Origin: Pseudomonas sp. G.S.17 | GTDB lineage: Bacteria; Pseudomonadota; Gammaproteobacteria; Pseudomonadales; Pseudomonadaceae | Direction of reading: 5' to 3' | Length of the DNA stretch: 64,000 nucleotides | Assembly: GCF_038096165.1 (NCBI RefSeq) | Contig: NZ_CP151076.1 | Span: forward strand, 4,337,501-4,401,500 | Shown here: positions 8,903 through 20,316 of the stretch, piece after piece | Layout: every line of letters begins with the position of its first letter | Numbering within the stretch: the stretch's first letter is position 1 | Made by a program: the position numbers and the translations under genes | Notes under the pieces: generated by a model | Database searches by the model: none | The model's input: only the letters and a program-made list of their open reading frames with translations | Told to the model about the DNA's origin: nothing

Positions 8903-9733
8903 TTACTGATGCACGGCCAGTTGATAGGCCGTGTATTTGCGAATATTGATCACGCCGGTATCGAAAATCAGGTACTGGCCCTTGATCCCCAGCAACGTGC
9001 CTTCGGCGATCGAATTCTTGTCCAGGTTGAAGCTGACAATCTTGGTCGGGTACGCCTCGACGGGGTAACGGATCTCGATTGGCTCGACGTCATGCAGTAA
9101 TTGGATAGCCTGCAGGCCGAATCGTTCTTGCAGTCCAGCCAGGCCCTCGGCGCAACTGGCGAACAATTGCTGGCGCACGGCGGCAAGGTCCACAGGCACC
9201 GCGTCGCCCTTGAGCAGCGCGCGCCAGTTGGTGCGATCCGCGACCTGACTGCGCAGCAAATCTTCGACGAAACCGGACTGCTGGCGAGTGGCTACGCGAA
9301 CAATCGGCAACGCCTGACTTGCGCCCTGGTCGAGCCAGCGCGTCGGCAGCTGGGTCGCGCGGGTAATACCGACTTTGACCCCCGACGAATTGGCCAAGTA
9401 CACCACGTGATCAGTCATGCAGAACTGCTCGCCCCACGCCGGATCGCGGCAGGTGCCGTGTTCGTGATGGCATTTTTCCGGGCTCATGATGCAGATATCG
9501 CACTGCGCCAGCTTGAGCATGCACGGGTAGCAATAGCCCTGACTGTAGCTGGACTTGGTCTTGCGTCCGCAATGACTGCAATGAATCGCACCAAGGAATT
9601 CAAGGCGCACGGTCTTGCCGATCATCGGATTGACCGGAATTTCACTGTCACCCAGACGAAAGCTGTATTGCACCAGCGGTTCATCAAGGCGGGCTGACAT
9701 TTTGTTGACTGCGCCGCGACCAATCTCGATCAA
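8903..9733 (-). CDS. DUF2797 protein
   Basis: A 276-residue cytosolic protein of the DUF2797 family. The N-terminal third carries clustered cysteines (HCSHCGRKTK, CYPCMLKLAQCDICIMS, and CHHEHGTC), which look like zinc-binding sites, followed by the conserved segment VVYLANSSGVKVGITR. Function is unknown. The likely start is TTG at 9733, giving MIEIGRG and overlapping the stop of the DUF1315 gene by four bases (TTGA); an ATG at 9700 gives a shorter protein without a good ribosome site. The overlap indicates translational coupling with the upstream gene. Confidence 0.85.
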   Translation of the reverse strand: MIEIGRGAVNKMSARLDEPLVQYSFRLGDSEIPVNPMIGKTVRLEFLGAIHCSHCGRKTKSSYSQGYCYPCMLKLAQCDICIMSPEKCHHEHGTCRDPAWGEQFCMTDHVVYLANSSGVKVGITRATQLPTRWLDQGASQALPIVRVATRQQSGFVEDLLRSQVADRTNWRALLKGDAVPVDLAAVRQQLFASCAEGLAGLQERFGLQAIQLLHDVEPIEIRYPVEAYPTKIVSFNLDKNSIAEGTLLGIKGQYLIFDTGVINIRKYTAYQLAVHQ

Positions 9734-9990
9734 TGGATGGCATCCGACTTGAACAGGATGTTAGGCACTGTCGTGGATTTGGAGGCGCATTCCTGCGGCC
9801 CCATGTAGCCGATGCGCTGGTCTTCCGGCAGGTTCTGCACTTCCCAGGCGATCAACGCCTGCAAGGACAATTCACGCTGTTCCTGGGTCAGCTTGCGGCC
9901 GTCCGACCATTTACCGATTTCCACGGCCAGCTTCAGGCTCTCGTAGATGTCCGGGGTGATGTTTTCGATCATTTCAACAAAAGAGGACAT
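9730..9990 (-). CDS. DUF1315 (YeaC-like) protein
   Basis: An 86-residue protein starting MSSFVEMIENITPDIYESLK and containing GKWSDGRKLTQEQRE, the signature of the YeaC/DUF1315 family found across gamma-proteobacteria. Function is unknown. ATG at 9990 has GGAG five bases ahead; a GTG two codons upstream is less likely. It overlaps the following DUF2797 gene by four bases, and the two commonly sit together in Pseudomonas upstream of pepN. Confidence 0.85.
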   Translation of the reverse strand: MSSFVEMIENITPDIYESLKLAVEIGKWSDGRKLTQEQRELSLQALIAWEVQNLPEDQRIGYMGPQECASKSTTVPNILFKSDAIH

Positions 9991-10017
9991 AGGCACTCCA
10001 CAATTTAGCGGCGGATT

Positions 10018-10890
10018 TTAAACGTTACGGCGGGCCAGAGCACCGCCCAACAGACCTGTAACACAACCGATGATCAGACCGCCCACATGCGCGCCGTTGG
10101 CGATTTCGCCGAAGCCGAGCATGCTCACCAGCCCCGACAGGCACAACGCCAGCCAGACCAGCATCATCACCAGAACCCCGCGCGGTAAACGATAGATGGG
10201 GTTTGGCGCGAGCATTTGAAAGATCCAGCAATGACCGAGCAAGCCATACAGCACGCCGGACAGGCCGCCAAACAGGCTCGGCCCGCCAAACTGGTACTGA
10301 ACGTAGTTGGAAACGGCGCTGAACAACAGGGTCAGGCCGAGCAGATACCCGCTGCCTTGACGCAACTCAATGCGCCGCCCCAGTTCCCAGTACCACATGG
10401 CGTTCATGGCCAGGTGCAGGATGCCGAAGTGAATCAGCATGGGCGTAACGATGCGCCACCATTGGCCGGCCGCCAGCGTATCGGCGAGCGGCCTGAAACT
10501 CGCGTAATCGCCATGAATGCGGAAATCGAGGAAGGTCAGCCAGCTCACCGCCTGCAGGTTGTCGCCCAGCAGCGTGATGCCGGCCACGATCAGACAGGCC
10601 AGCAGAATCAGCGACGTGACCGGGCTGTCCTTGAGCTGTTGGACAAAACCCGAGCGCGGCAGGCTGCCGGACTGTTGGCCAGCGGGCAGCTGGTAGTTTT
10701 CGTCGCCTTCCGGGTATTGCTGATACAGGGTACGTACATCTTCGGCGAGCTGCGGGGTGTCCGGCACCCACAGCACTTGCTCGCCCGCCTCTTCGCTGAC
10801 TCGATGGGGCACGCGCAAGCGGTTCAACAGGCTGACGAAACCACTCAAATCAGTGGTCAACGGCAGACGCAATACAGCAACAGGACTCAT
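10018..10890 (-). CDS. glpG: Rhomboid intramembrane serine protease, GlpG type
   Basis: A 290-residue inner-membrane protease. An N-terminal cytoplasmic domain (about residues 1-70) is followed by six TM segments. The catalytic serine is in GGLSGVLYGLLGHCW (GxSG) and the histidine in GAHVGGLIIG; HFGILHLAMNAMWYWELG is the conserved L1/TM2 region with the His-x-x-x-Asn pattern. These enzymes cleave TM helices of membrane proteins. Its ATG overlaps the stop of the phosphoesterase gene (TAATG), so the two are translationally coupled. Confidence 0.92.
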   Translation of the reverse strand: MSPVAVLRLPLTTDLSGFVSLLNRLRVPHRVSEEAGEQVLWVPDTPQLAEDVRTLYQQYPEGDENYQLPAGQQSGSLPRSGFVQQLKDSPVTSLILLACLIVAGITLLGDNLQAVSWLTFLDFRIHGDYASFRPLADTLAAGQWWRIVTPMLIHFGILHLAMNAMWYWELGRRIELRQGSGYLLGLTLLFSAVSNYVQYQFGGPSLFGGLSGVLYGLLGHCWIFQMLAPNPIYRLPRGVLVMMLVWLALCLSGLVSMLGFGEIANGAHVGGLIIGCVTGLLGGALARRNV

Positions 10891-11858
10891 TACACGGCCT
10901 CGGGACGTTTGACATCGACCCAGACAAACTTGTCGGGATCGATACGGGTTTCCTGGTCAAGCCGATAGGCGACCAGCTTGCCGTAAAGCACGGCGCTGTA
11001 ATCCAGGCAAGCCAGGTTTGGCCGAATGGGAGCGGGCACGCCGCTGCGCCAGTAGTGGCCGACGAACAGCAAGGGTTCGTCGATGCCATAGCGCAACAGG
11101 GCGTTTTTTTCAGTGGTGGTCAACGGCGTCTTGGCCACGCCTTCCGGCAAGGCATCAGGCTGAAAGACCACGTCGCCATAGGTTTGCGGATCGTCTTCCC
11201 AGAACTTGGTGCGGAAGAACGCCCGCGTCAGGCCATCGCCACCGGTAAACGTCATGCCGTGGGGTAAACGCATGTCGGTGCCGCGCAACAGGCGATCGAA
11301 TACTGCGCTGGCAAAACTGCCGGGCACCGCCGACGCCTGGACAAAATGCTTGTCGATGCAGCCGTTGCCATGCAAACCCAGCAAGGGTCCGATCAGGCTG
11401 GAATCCCAGCAGGCATGCACCACGCGAAAACGCTCGGCGTCGATGAACAGCGGCAGTTCGTAGAACCAGTTGACGAAGTCGTTCCACTCGTCCGGGTAGT
11501 GCTCGAACTGCGCCAGGGTTTCGCCAATCAGACGCGCGTGCCGTGGCGAATGCTCGCGCACGAACAGCTTGCCGCTTTCGGACAAGGCCGGTGTCACCCA
11601 ACCCAGCGCGTTGAACTCGTGATTACCCATGATGCACACCGCATGCCCGGCCACGACCATGTCGCGCACGATATGCAGGGCCTCGCGGATCAAGGGGCCG
11701 CGGTCGATGATGTCGCCGAGGAACACCGCGATGCGCTCCGGGTGACGCCAGACGCCGGCCTGAAAACGGTAGCCCAGCAGGCTGAGCAATTGCTCCAGCG
11801 TATGGGCACATCCATGCACGTCACCGATCAGATCGTAGCTACGCGCGGGATCAAGCAT
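10890..11858 (-). CDS. Calcineurin-like metallophosphoesterase
   Basis: A 322-residue protein with the metal-binding blocks of the PPP/ApaH-type fold: DLIGDVHGCAHTLEQLL (D-x-H), FLGDIIDRGP (GDxxDRG), and IMGNHEFNALGW (GNHE), plus a late VGHYWRSG (GHxW). This places it with bacterial serine/threonine phosphatases and diadenosine-tetraphosphatase-like enzymes; the substrate is not evident. ATG at 11858 overlaps the nadK stop by four bases (ATGA). Sequence upstream of this ATG in the same frame overlaps nadK and is not protein-like. Confidence 0.88.
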   Translation of the reverse strand: MLDPARSYDLIGDVHGCAHTLEQLLSLLGYRFQAGVWRHPERIAVFLGDIIDRGPLIREALHIVRDMVVAGHAVCIMGNHEFNALGWVTPALSESGKLFVREHSPRHARLIGETLAQFEHYPDEWNDFVNWFYELPLFIDAERFRVVHACWDSSLIGPLLGLHGNGCIDKHFVQASAVPGSFASAVFDRLLRGTDMRLPHGMTFTGGDGLTRAFFRTKFWEDDPQTYGDVVFQPDALPEGVAKTPLTTTEKNALLRYGIDEPLLFVGHYWRSGVPAPIRPNLACLDYSAVLYGKLVAYRLDQETRIDPDKFVWVDVKRPEAV

Positions 11859-12748
11859 CAGTCGCCTCCACCACCAAGCCGGCTGCCCCAGCCAAGCTTG
11901 GTGCGGCACACTTCGTAATAGTTGTGATCCAGCGGATGGATCAGACGCAGTTTCTGCGGCTTCTTGCTCACGGTAATGGTATCGCCGGGGGCGCAAGTGA
12001 AATGGTTCTGCCCATCACAGGAGACCTGTGGATAAATCGTCATGTCCTTGGAGACGACGATTTTCAGTTCACTGTTGCCGTCCACCACGATGGGCCGGCC
12101 GGACAAGGTATGCGGGTACATCGGCACGATGACGATGGCATCGAGCTTGGGATGCATGATCGGCCCGCCCGCCGACAGCGCGTACGCAGTCGAACCGGTT
12201 GGCGTGGCAACGATCAGGCCGTCGGCCTTCTGACTGCAGACGAACTGGCCGTCGATATACAGCTCGAATTCGATCATGCGCGTCGACTTGCCGGGATGCA
12301 GCACCACGTCGTTCAGCGCATCGCCCTGGCCGATGGCTTCGCCATGACGACGGACTTCGGCCTGCAGCAGGAAGCGGTTTTCCACCAGATAGTGGCCGTC
12401 CAGCACTTCGGCGCACTTCACTTCCAGCTCGTCGGGACGAATATCGGTGAGAAAACCCAGGCTGCCGCGGTTGATCCCCAGTACCGGCACATTGTGCTTG
12501 GCCAGCGCTCGCGCCGCGCCGAGCAGGCTGCCATCGCCGCCGACGACGATCACCATGTCGCACACTTCCCCGAGCATCTTGCGCGACGAAGTTTGCAGGC
12601 CGTGGCCCGGCAACACTTCAGCAATGGTGTCTTCGAGAATGACGTGCAGGTGCCGTCCCAGCAGAAACTTCTTGAGTCGGCGAACGGTATCGAGCACCTG
12701 CACACTGCCGAGGCGACCGATGATGCCGATATTGCGAAATTGCTCCAT
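11858..12748 (-). CDS. nadK: NAD kinase
   Basis: A 296-residue ATP-NAD kinase that makes NADP. The nucleotide-binding GGDGSLLGAAR (GGDG) is near residue 70 and the NAD-site GSTAYALSAGGPI is near residue 180. ATG at 12748 follows AGGAG by 4 bases. It is first in the coupled three-gene run nadK-phosphoesterase-rhomboid. Confidence 0.96.
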   Translation of the reverse strand: MEQFRNIGIIGRLGSVQVLDTVRRLKKFLLGRHLHVILEDTIAEVLPGHGLQTSSRKMLGEVCDMVIVVGGDGSLLGAARALAKHNVPVLGINRGSLGFLTDIRPDELEVKCAEVLDGHYLVENRFLLQAEVRRHGEAIGQGDALNDVVLHPGKSTRMIEFELYIDGQFVCSQKADGLIVATPTGSTAYALSAGGPIMHPKLDAIVIVPMYPHTLSGRPIVVDGNSELKIVVSKDMTIYPQVSCDGQNHFTCAPGDTITVSKKPQKLRLIHPLDHNYYEVCRTKLGWGSRLGGGGD

Positions 12749-12824
12749 GGGGCTCCTGCGGGGGTTCGATGCGGCTTAAAGAAGGGGATTATGGGTGAAA
12801 GGCCGGGGTAGCGGCAATTGCCGA

Positions 12825-12922
12825 TGTTGTGGGGGCCAACTTGTTGGCGAGGCGACCCTTGTCAGGCGCTGAATCTCTGCTGGATCTACCAATCCTTCGC
12901 GAGCAAGCTCGCTCCCACAAGG
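12825..12922. repeat. REPIN, TGTGGGAGCG-type family, upstream of the DUF1853 gene
   Basis: Half sites TTGTGGGGGCCAACTTGTTG (starts 12827) and its diverged inverse GCGAGCAAGCTCGCTCCCAC (ends about 12918) are separated by about 40 bases. This is a different sequence family from the GTAGGACCGG copies. It lies between the divergently transcribed nadK and DUF1853 genes. Confidence 0.75.
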
Positions 12923-12963
12923 ATCGTCTGCTTTCCCCCCACAACTTCCGCTATCCTCGGTTC

Positions 12964-13947
12964 ATGACCCTATTCCCAAGCCTGACCCACCTGCCCCGCC
13001 AATTACGCACCTCGTCAGTGCGTGATCTCGCCTGGGTGATCCTGGCGCCGCCGATGCTTGGGCAAACCCCGTGGCCGCAGCGCCATCCGTTATCGGCCAG
13101 CGACTGGGTACACCAGCCGCAACAGTTGGCCGACTTCCTGCTCCAGCTGGATCAGGACAGCCGCAAACTCGATCACTGGTTGGCGTTGGGTGCCACGCGA
13201 CGCCTGGGTTTGTATTACGAACGTCTGTGGCAATTCGCCGTGCATCATGCGCCCGGCGTCGAGATGATCGCCGCCAACCTGCCGATCCGTCTGGGCGGGC
13301 ATACGCTGGGGGAACTGGACATGCTGCTGCGCGATGCAGAAGGCGTGCACCACGTGGAACTGGCGATCAAGCTGTATCTGGGTCCGCAAAACGGCGATGG
13401 CAGCGATCCGGCGCAATGGCTTGGTCCTGGCTGCCATGACCGGCTGGATCGCAAGCTGGCCCATTTGAGCCAGCATCAGTTGCCGATTTCGGCGCGTCCG
13501 GAAAGTCGCGAAACCCTTGCGGCGCTGGATATCGAACATTTCAATGCCGAGCTTTGGCTGGGCGGTTACCTGCTGTATCCCTGGCCCGGTCAGGCGCAAT
13601 CACCCGATGGGGCGCATCGCCAGCATTTACGCGGCAGTTGGCTGCATCAGCGCGACTGGGAGGATTTCGTCACCCAGCGACCCCAAGGCCGCTGGCAATT
13701 GCTGCCACGTCACGCCTGGCTGGCACCGGCGCATTACGCGCAACCGTGGAGCCACGAACAACTTGCTGACTGGCTGGCGGAACTGGACCCACTAGCGCCA
13801 GCGCAACTTCTGGTCCGCCTGACAGAAAATCCTGACGGCGAATGGGAAGAAGCCGAGCGAGTATTTCTCGTCGCTGACATCTGGCCCAACCTGGGCGACA
13901 CCACCAACGCAGCGTCGAGTCTCGCCCTGCCCGTTTCCCCGGCGTGA
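12964..13947 (+). CDS. DUF1853 family protein
   Basis: A 327-residue soluble protein of the DUF1853 family (signs: [51 protein letters not shown]). The E-x-K arrangement in [11 protein letters not shown] after a DML motif recalls PD-(D/E)xK nuclease-like folds, but that is inference. Function is unknown. ATG at 12964 is chosen because the region before it is REP sequence. It is convergent with the Fsr gene, whose stop codon is only 4 bases away, with no obvious terminator between them. Confidence 0.82.
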   Translation: MTLFPSLTHLPRQLRTSSVRDLAWVILAPPMLGQTPWPQRHPLSASDWVHQPQQLADFLLQLDQDSRKLDHWLALGATRRLGLYYERLWQFAVHHAPGVEMIAANLPIRLGGHTLGELDMLLRDAEGVHHVELAIKLYLGPQNGDGSDPAQWLGPGCHDRLDRKLAHLSQHQLPISARPESRETLAALDIEHFNAELWLGGYLLYPWPGQAQSPDGAHRQHLRGSWLHQRDWEDFVTQRPQGRWQLLPRHAWLAPAHYAQPWSHEQLADWLAELDPLAPAQLLVRLTENPDGEWEEAERVFLVADIWPNLGDTTNAASSLALPVSPA

Positions 13948-13951
13948 GCGA

Positions 13952-15181
13952 TCAGGCGGTCTTTTTCGTGCGCGGCAGGAAAACCGCCAGCAGGCCCAGC
14001 AGCGGCAGGAACGAACACAGCGTGTAGACGAACAAAATGCCGTGGCTGTCCGCCAGATAACCGAGCAAGGCCGCGCCGATGCCGCCAAAGCCGAACATCA
14101 GGCCGAAGAAAATCCCCGCGATCATGCCGACGTTGCCCGGCACCAGTGCCTGGGCGTACACCACGATGGCGGAAAACGCCGAAGCCAGGATAAAACCGAT
14201 GATCACGCTCAAGATGCTGGTCCAGAACAGGTCCGCGTAAGGCAGCGCCAACGTGAAGGGTGCAGCGCCGAGAATCGAAAACCAGATCACTGCCTTGCGC
14301 CCGATCTTGTCGCCAATCGGCCCGCCAAAGAAGGTGCCCGCTGCCACCGCGCCGAGAAACAGGAACAGCTGCAACTGCGAAGCCGCTACCGACAGATCAA
14401 ACTTCTCGATCAAGTAAAAGGTGAAGTAGCTGGTGATGCTGGACATGTAGAAGAACTTGGAAAACACCAGAAACGCCAGGATCGCCAACGCCATGGTTAC
14501 CCGGCCTTTCGACAATCCGTGAGTCGCGGCCTGGCCTTGCTTGAGCTTGAACAGACTCAAGTGCGAGCGATACCAACGGCTGATGGCGTACAGCAAGCCT
14601 AAGGAAAACAGCGCAAACAGCCCGAACCAGGCCACGTGCCCCTGGCCGAACGGAATGATGATCGCCGCCGCCAGCAGCGGGCCGAACGCCGAGCCGGTGT
14701 TGCCGCCTACTTGAAAGGTCGACTGCGCCAAGCCAAAACGCCCGCCCGATGCCAGCCGCGCGATACGCGAAGCTTCCGGGTGAAAGGTCGAGGAGCCGAT
14801 GCCGATCAGCGCCGAAGCCAGGAGGATCAGCGGGAAGCTGCCGACCATGGACAGCATCAGAATGCCGATCAAGGTGCAGATCGAACCCAGCGGCAAGACC
14901 AGCGGATTGGGATGGCGGTCCGTGTAATAACCCACCCAGGGTTGCAGCAACGAAGCGGTGATCTGGAATGTCAGGGTAATCAGCCCGACCTGGGTGAAGC
15001 TTAGCCCGTAGTTTTCCTTGAGCATCGGGTAGATCGACGGCAGTACGGCCTGGATCAGGTCATTGATCAAATGCCCCAGCGCCACCGCGCCAATGATGCG
15101 CATCACCAGTGGGCTGGTCGTGCTGGTCGTGCTGGACGGTGAGGCTGGGATTGCGTTTGAAGCAGGATTGCTGACGGCCAT
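13952..15181 (-). CDS. MFS transporter, fosmidomycin-resistance (Fsr) type
   Basis: A 409-residue 12-TM major facilitator. The segments GHLINDLIQAVLPSIYPML, QVGLITLTFQITASLLQP and GYYTDRHP (loop 2-3 motif) match the Fsr drug-efflux group, which exports fosmidomycin and related compounds in E. coli. A second ATG three codons upstream (15190) is possible; 15181 has GGAT at a better distance. Upstream (15182-15328) I see no clear promoter. Confidence 0.85.
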   Translation of the reverse strand: MAVSNPASNAIPASPSSTTSTTSPLVMRIIGAVALGHLINDLIQAVLPSIYPMLKENYGLSFTQVGLITLTFQITASLLQPWVGYYTDRHPNPLVLPLGSICTLIGILMLSMVGSFPLILLASALIGIGSSTFHPEASRIARLASGGRFGLAQSTFQVGGNTGSAFGPLLAAAIIIPFGQGHVAWFGLFALFSLGLLYAISRWYRSHLSLFKLKQGQAATHGLSKGRVTMALAILAFLVFSKFFYMSSITSYFTFYLIEKFDLSVAASQLQLFLFLGAVAAGTFFGGPIGDKIGRKAVIWFSILGAAPFTLALPYADLFWTSILSVIIGFILASAFSAIVVYAQALVPGNVGMIAGIFFGLMFGFGGIGAALLGYLADSHGILFVYTLCSFLPLLGLLAVFLPRTKKTA

Positions 15182-15328
15182 GAAGATCATCCGTGGAGCG
15201 TTTGGATGTGCCCTGACAGCTCATTGCAAAATGTGTCGACGGCACGCGGGGCCACCAATGTGCCATTTTTTGGGGCGCTATCGCCACAATTTGTTGCAGC
15301 GTTTGTGTTCTCTTTCCCGGATTCATCT

Positions 15329-15420
15329 TGTAGGAGCGAATTTATTCGCGAGGCGATCGTCCAGTCAGCAGAGCTGTAACGGACCGCCCGGCCTCCTCGC
15401 GAATAAATTCGCTCCTACAG
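15329..15420. repeat. REPIN, GTAGGAGCGAATTTATTCGC family
   Basis: TGTAGGAGCGAATTTATTCG at 15329-15348 and its inverse ending in GCTCCTACA at 15419, separated by about 40 bases. It lies 7 bases after the stop codon of the MHS-family gene and upstream of the Fsr gene, so it is in a position to limit read-through between the two. Confidence 0.85.
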
Positions 15421-15427
15421 ATTTGCA

Positions 15428-16765
15428 CTACGCCGCAGCGCCCATCGCCCCCGGCGTCTCCCCCGTCGGAATATCATGCAAGGAAATCCGCGAGGTCTCG
15501 CGCAAGGCCATCCCGCCCGCCAGTGCCAGCAACGCGACAGCGATCAGGTAAAACGCTGGCGAAAGGTTGCTGCCCGTCGTCGTGATCAACCAGGTCGCCA
15601 TCAACGGCGCGGTGCCACCAAAGATGGTGTAGGCCATGTTGTAGGTGATCGCCGATGCGGTATAGCGGGTGCGGGTTGGAAAGGTTTCCGAAAGCAGCGC
15701 CGCCGTGACCACGCCGCACAACACCGCGCCTACGGCCAGCAGCATGACGCCGACAATGGACGCCACGAACGAACCGGAACTGGCCATCAGGAAGGATGGA
15801 TAAACCACGATGATCAACAACGCGCAGGCGCTCATGACCGTGACGCGACGCCCGACGCGATCCGAATACAGCCCGGCCAGCGGACAGATCGCTGCGGCGA
15901 AGATCAAGGCGATCAACGATACCAGCAGCGCCGTGGCACGACTCAGGCCGCCGGCCACTTGCAGGTAGGTGGCGAAATAAGTGGTGAACATATAGAACGA
16001 CAAGGCCGTCAACGAAACGAAGGCACCCAGGCAGCAAATCGCCGCGCCGTGGTTGCGCAGGGTTTCCTTAAGAGGCGAGTGGGCAACTGCGTGCTCCTCT
16101 TTGACGGCTTGAAACGCCGGGGTTTCGTCCAGCTTCCAGCGCAGGTAAAGCCCGACGAGCCCCAATGGCGCGGCGATCAGGAACGGCAGGCGCCAGCCCC
16201 AGCTGCCCATGGCCTCGGCAGACAGCGATGCTTCCAGTGCATAAGCCACCACCGCTGCGGCAGCGAAGGCGGAAAAGGTCGAAACGGGAATGAAACTGCC
16301 ATACCAGGCGCGCTTGTCGTTGGGCGCGTGTTCCATCAGATAAGCACAGGCGCCGGCGTACTCACCGCCCGCCGAGAAACCTTGTGCACAGCGAATGAGC
16401 GTCAAGAGAATCGGCGCCATCACCCCGACGGCGGCATAGGTCGGTAACACGCCGATCAGGGTCGTGGCGCCAGCCATCAGCAAAATGGTCATCGCCAGGG
16501 TTCGCTTGCGTCCGATCCGGTCGCCCAGCATGCCGAAGAAAATCCCGCCCAAAGGCCGAAATGCAAAGGCCACGGCGAACACCGCGAAGGTTTTCAACAA
16601 GGCGGCACTGGCATCGCCGCTGGGGAAAAACTGTTGGGCGATGGTGGTGGCCAGGAAGCCGTAGACCGCGAAGTCGAACCATTCGACGAAGTTGCCGATG
16701 GCGGCGGCAACAATAACTTTTCTCAAAGTGGCGGGACTGACCTGCCCTGCAGTTGCACTGGTCAT
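15428..16765 (-). CDS. MFS transporter, metabolite:H+ symporter (MHS) family
   Basis: A 445-residue, 12-TM proton symporter. Family signs are GNFVEWFDFAVYGFLATTIA in TM1, RPLGGIFFGMLGDRIGRKR (loop 2-3), RCAQGFSAGGEYAGA in TM4 and the long central loop with KLDETPAFQAVKE. Members carry citrate, ketoglutarate, proline/betaine or shikimate; sequence alone does not pick one. It is transcribed alone; the gap upstream (16766-16913) shows no defined promoter. Confidence 0.88.
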   Translation of the reverse strand: MTSATAGQVSPATLRKVIVAAAIGNFVEWFDFAVYGFLATTIAQQFFPSGDASAALLKTFAVFAVAFAFRPLGGIFFGMLGDRIGRKRTLAMTILLMAGATTLIGVLPTYAAVGVMAPILLTLIRCAQGFSAGGEYAGACAYLMEHAPNDKRAWYGSFIPVSTFSAFAAAAVVAYALEASLSAEAMGSWGWRLPFLIAAPLGLVGLYLRWKLDETPAFQAVKEEHAVAHSPLKETLRNHGAAICCLGAFVSLTALSFYMFTTYFATYLQVAGGLSRATALLVSLIALIFAAAICPLAGLYSDRVGRRVTVMSACALLIIVVYPSFLMASSGSFVASIVGVMLLAVGAVLCGVVTAALLSETFPTRTRYTASAITYNMAYTIFGGTAPLMATWLITTTGSNLSPAFYLIAVALLALAGGMALRETSRISLHDIPTGETPGAMGAAA

Positions 16766-16913
16766 GCTGAACCTCGACGTTGCATCAGGAAGCTATCGAT
16801 TATCGGGACAGCGGCTGAAAGGGTTCACTCTGAAAGTGTCATCCACGTATTCAGGGCCGACCCGTCATGACCAGAGTGGCGCAGGATTCGTGCCAAAGGC
16901 AGGAGTCGGGCGC

Positions 16914-17945
16914 CTAGAGGCCCATCGCCCGCCGACCTTGCAGGCCACCGGTGTGGATGAAGATCAAACGCGTGCCTGCGGCGAAACGCCCAGCCGATAC
17001 TTCATCGCGCAGCATCAGCAGGGCTTTGCCGGTGTACAGCGGTTCGAGGGGAATTCCGCTCTGGTCTTCGCTGGCAGCGATGAAATCGAGCAGGTGCGGA
17101 TCGGTTTTGGCGAAGCCGCCGCGACTGGCGTCGAGCAAGTAATACGCGGGAGTGGAACCTGCGGTTTGCGAGGTATGTGTAGGAGCGGATTCATCCGCGA
17201 AAAATTGCGCACAGCTTCCCTGACACGATGCGCCGGAGATCGTCGCCACATTCTCCCGCACCCCATGCCCATCCGGCACCGCCATGGCGCCATACACCGG
17301 ATGCGCGCCCGCTTCAGCCAGCACCAGCCCGGCCAGCGTGGTGCCCGTCCCGGCGGCGAGCCACCAGCCGTGATAATCGTCCCAACCCAGATTACCCAGC
17401 TGGCCGCGCGCCATGTTCAATAACCCGGCACATCCCGACGCACCGGCCAAACCGCCACCGCCTTCCGGGATCGGATAAAAGTGCGGATAGCGCGCCAGCC
17501 AGGGTAGCCAGAAATCAGCCTCGTGCCGCGCCCGATAGCCGCCATAGCCCAACCAATGCAACTGCATGCCGAATGCCTGCAAATCCCGCGTGGTCGGGGT
17601 CTGCTGCGCATGACCGCGCAATAAGCCCACGGTGGGAAAATCGAAACGTTTGCCTGCCGCCGCCAGTGCGTGCAGGTGATTGGAATGAGCGCCGCCCAGA
17701 CTGATGACCCCTTGGGTCTTGGCCTGAATGGCCGCGTTAAGGTGATGGACGAGCTTGAACCATTTATTGCCGCTGATCAGCGCGTCGATCAGGTCCAGAC
17801 GCAACACCGCCACCTCGACCCCGGCGTGGTCTAACCAGGGCAGTTTCAGCGGTTGCAGAGGGGCATGGGGTTGCCAGCTGATGGGTTTGAGCAACACGGT
17901 GTCTGGCCCGCATAGAGAGAGGCGCAGTCTAACACTCACGCACAT
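16914..17945 (-). CDS. D-cysteine desulfhydrase / ACC deaminase family PLP enzyme
   Basis: Up to 343 residues of a fold-type II PLP enzyme. The Schiff-base lysine is in ISGNKWFKL, followed by GGAHSNHLHALAAAGKRF and the phosphate-binding region GTGTTLAGLVLA. The family degrades D-cysteine or aminocyclopropane carboxylate; the ACC-deaminase-specific residues cannot be checked here. The start is uncertain: ATG at 17945 gives an atypical lead, and GTG at 17897 or TTG at 17894 (LLKPISWQPH) may be the true start. Around residues 245-262 the protein reads SCAQFFADESAPTHTSQ, which is encoded by a REP half-site inserted in frame. Confidence 0.82.
   Translation of the reverse strand: MCVSVRLRLSLCGPDTVLLKPISWQPHAPLQPLKLPWLDHAGVEVAVLRLDLIDALISGNKWFKLVHHLNAAIQAKTQGVISLGGAHSNHLHALAAAGKRFDFPTVGLLRGHAQQTPTTRDLQAFGMQLHWLGYGGYRARHEADFWLPWLARYPHFYPIPEGGGGLAGASGCAGLLNMARGQLGNLGWDDYHGWWLAAGTGTTLAGLVLAEAGAHPVYGAMAVPDGHGVRENVATISGASCQGSCAQFFADESAPTHTSQTAGSTPAYYLLDASRGGFAKTDPHLLDFIAASEDQSGIPLEPLYTGKALLMLRDEVSAGRFAAGTRLIFIHTGGLQGRRAMGL
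17179..17200. repeat. REP half-site inside a coding sequence
   Basis: GTAGGAGCGGATTCATCCGC at 17179-17198 matches the GTAGGAGCG REP family but lies within the desulfhydrase gene. It keeps the reading frame open and adds residues to the protein. Confidence 0.8.
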
Positions 17946-18016
17946 TCAGCTGGTCTGGCGCATATCCGCGAAAGCGCCTGTTCAGACGATGAATATTCAC
18001 CGCCCGTTCAAATGCC

Positions 18017-18040
18017 TTCGGGAATAAATTCCCTCCTACA
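18017..18040. repeat. Degenerate single REP half-site
   Basis: GGGAATAAATTCCCTCCTAC resembles the inverse half of the 15329-15420 element. It sits 15 bases after the fadH stop codon. Confidence 0.6.
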
Positions 18041-18054
18041 GGAATTGCGCCGGT

Positions 18055-20148
<2,094 letters not shown>

Positions 20149-20316
20149 TCAGGCCCTCGGGGCCTGTTCATGGCGCAACAGTAAAGGCCGCACCCAGCGC
20201 GCTCAATGACTGAAAGTGACAAGTTATTGATCCAAACGCGCAGCAAGGGTTGGCAAGCGCGATGGCGCGCCCTACCCTAGACGGCAAACCCGCACCCGGC
20301 AGCCCTTTTCCTTCTC

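Noticed and set aside
6362..9100. Plus-strand open frame of about 900 codons opposite pepN
   Set aside because: It is the antisense of a clear aminopeptidase N gene in a GC-rich genome; composition is rich in Gly, His, Gln and Arg as expected for a shadow frame, with no recognisable domain.
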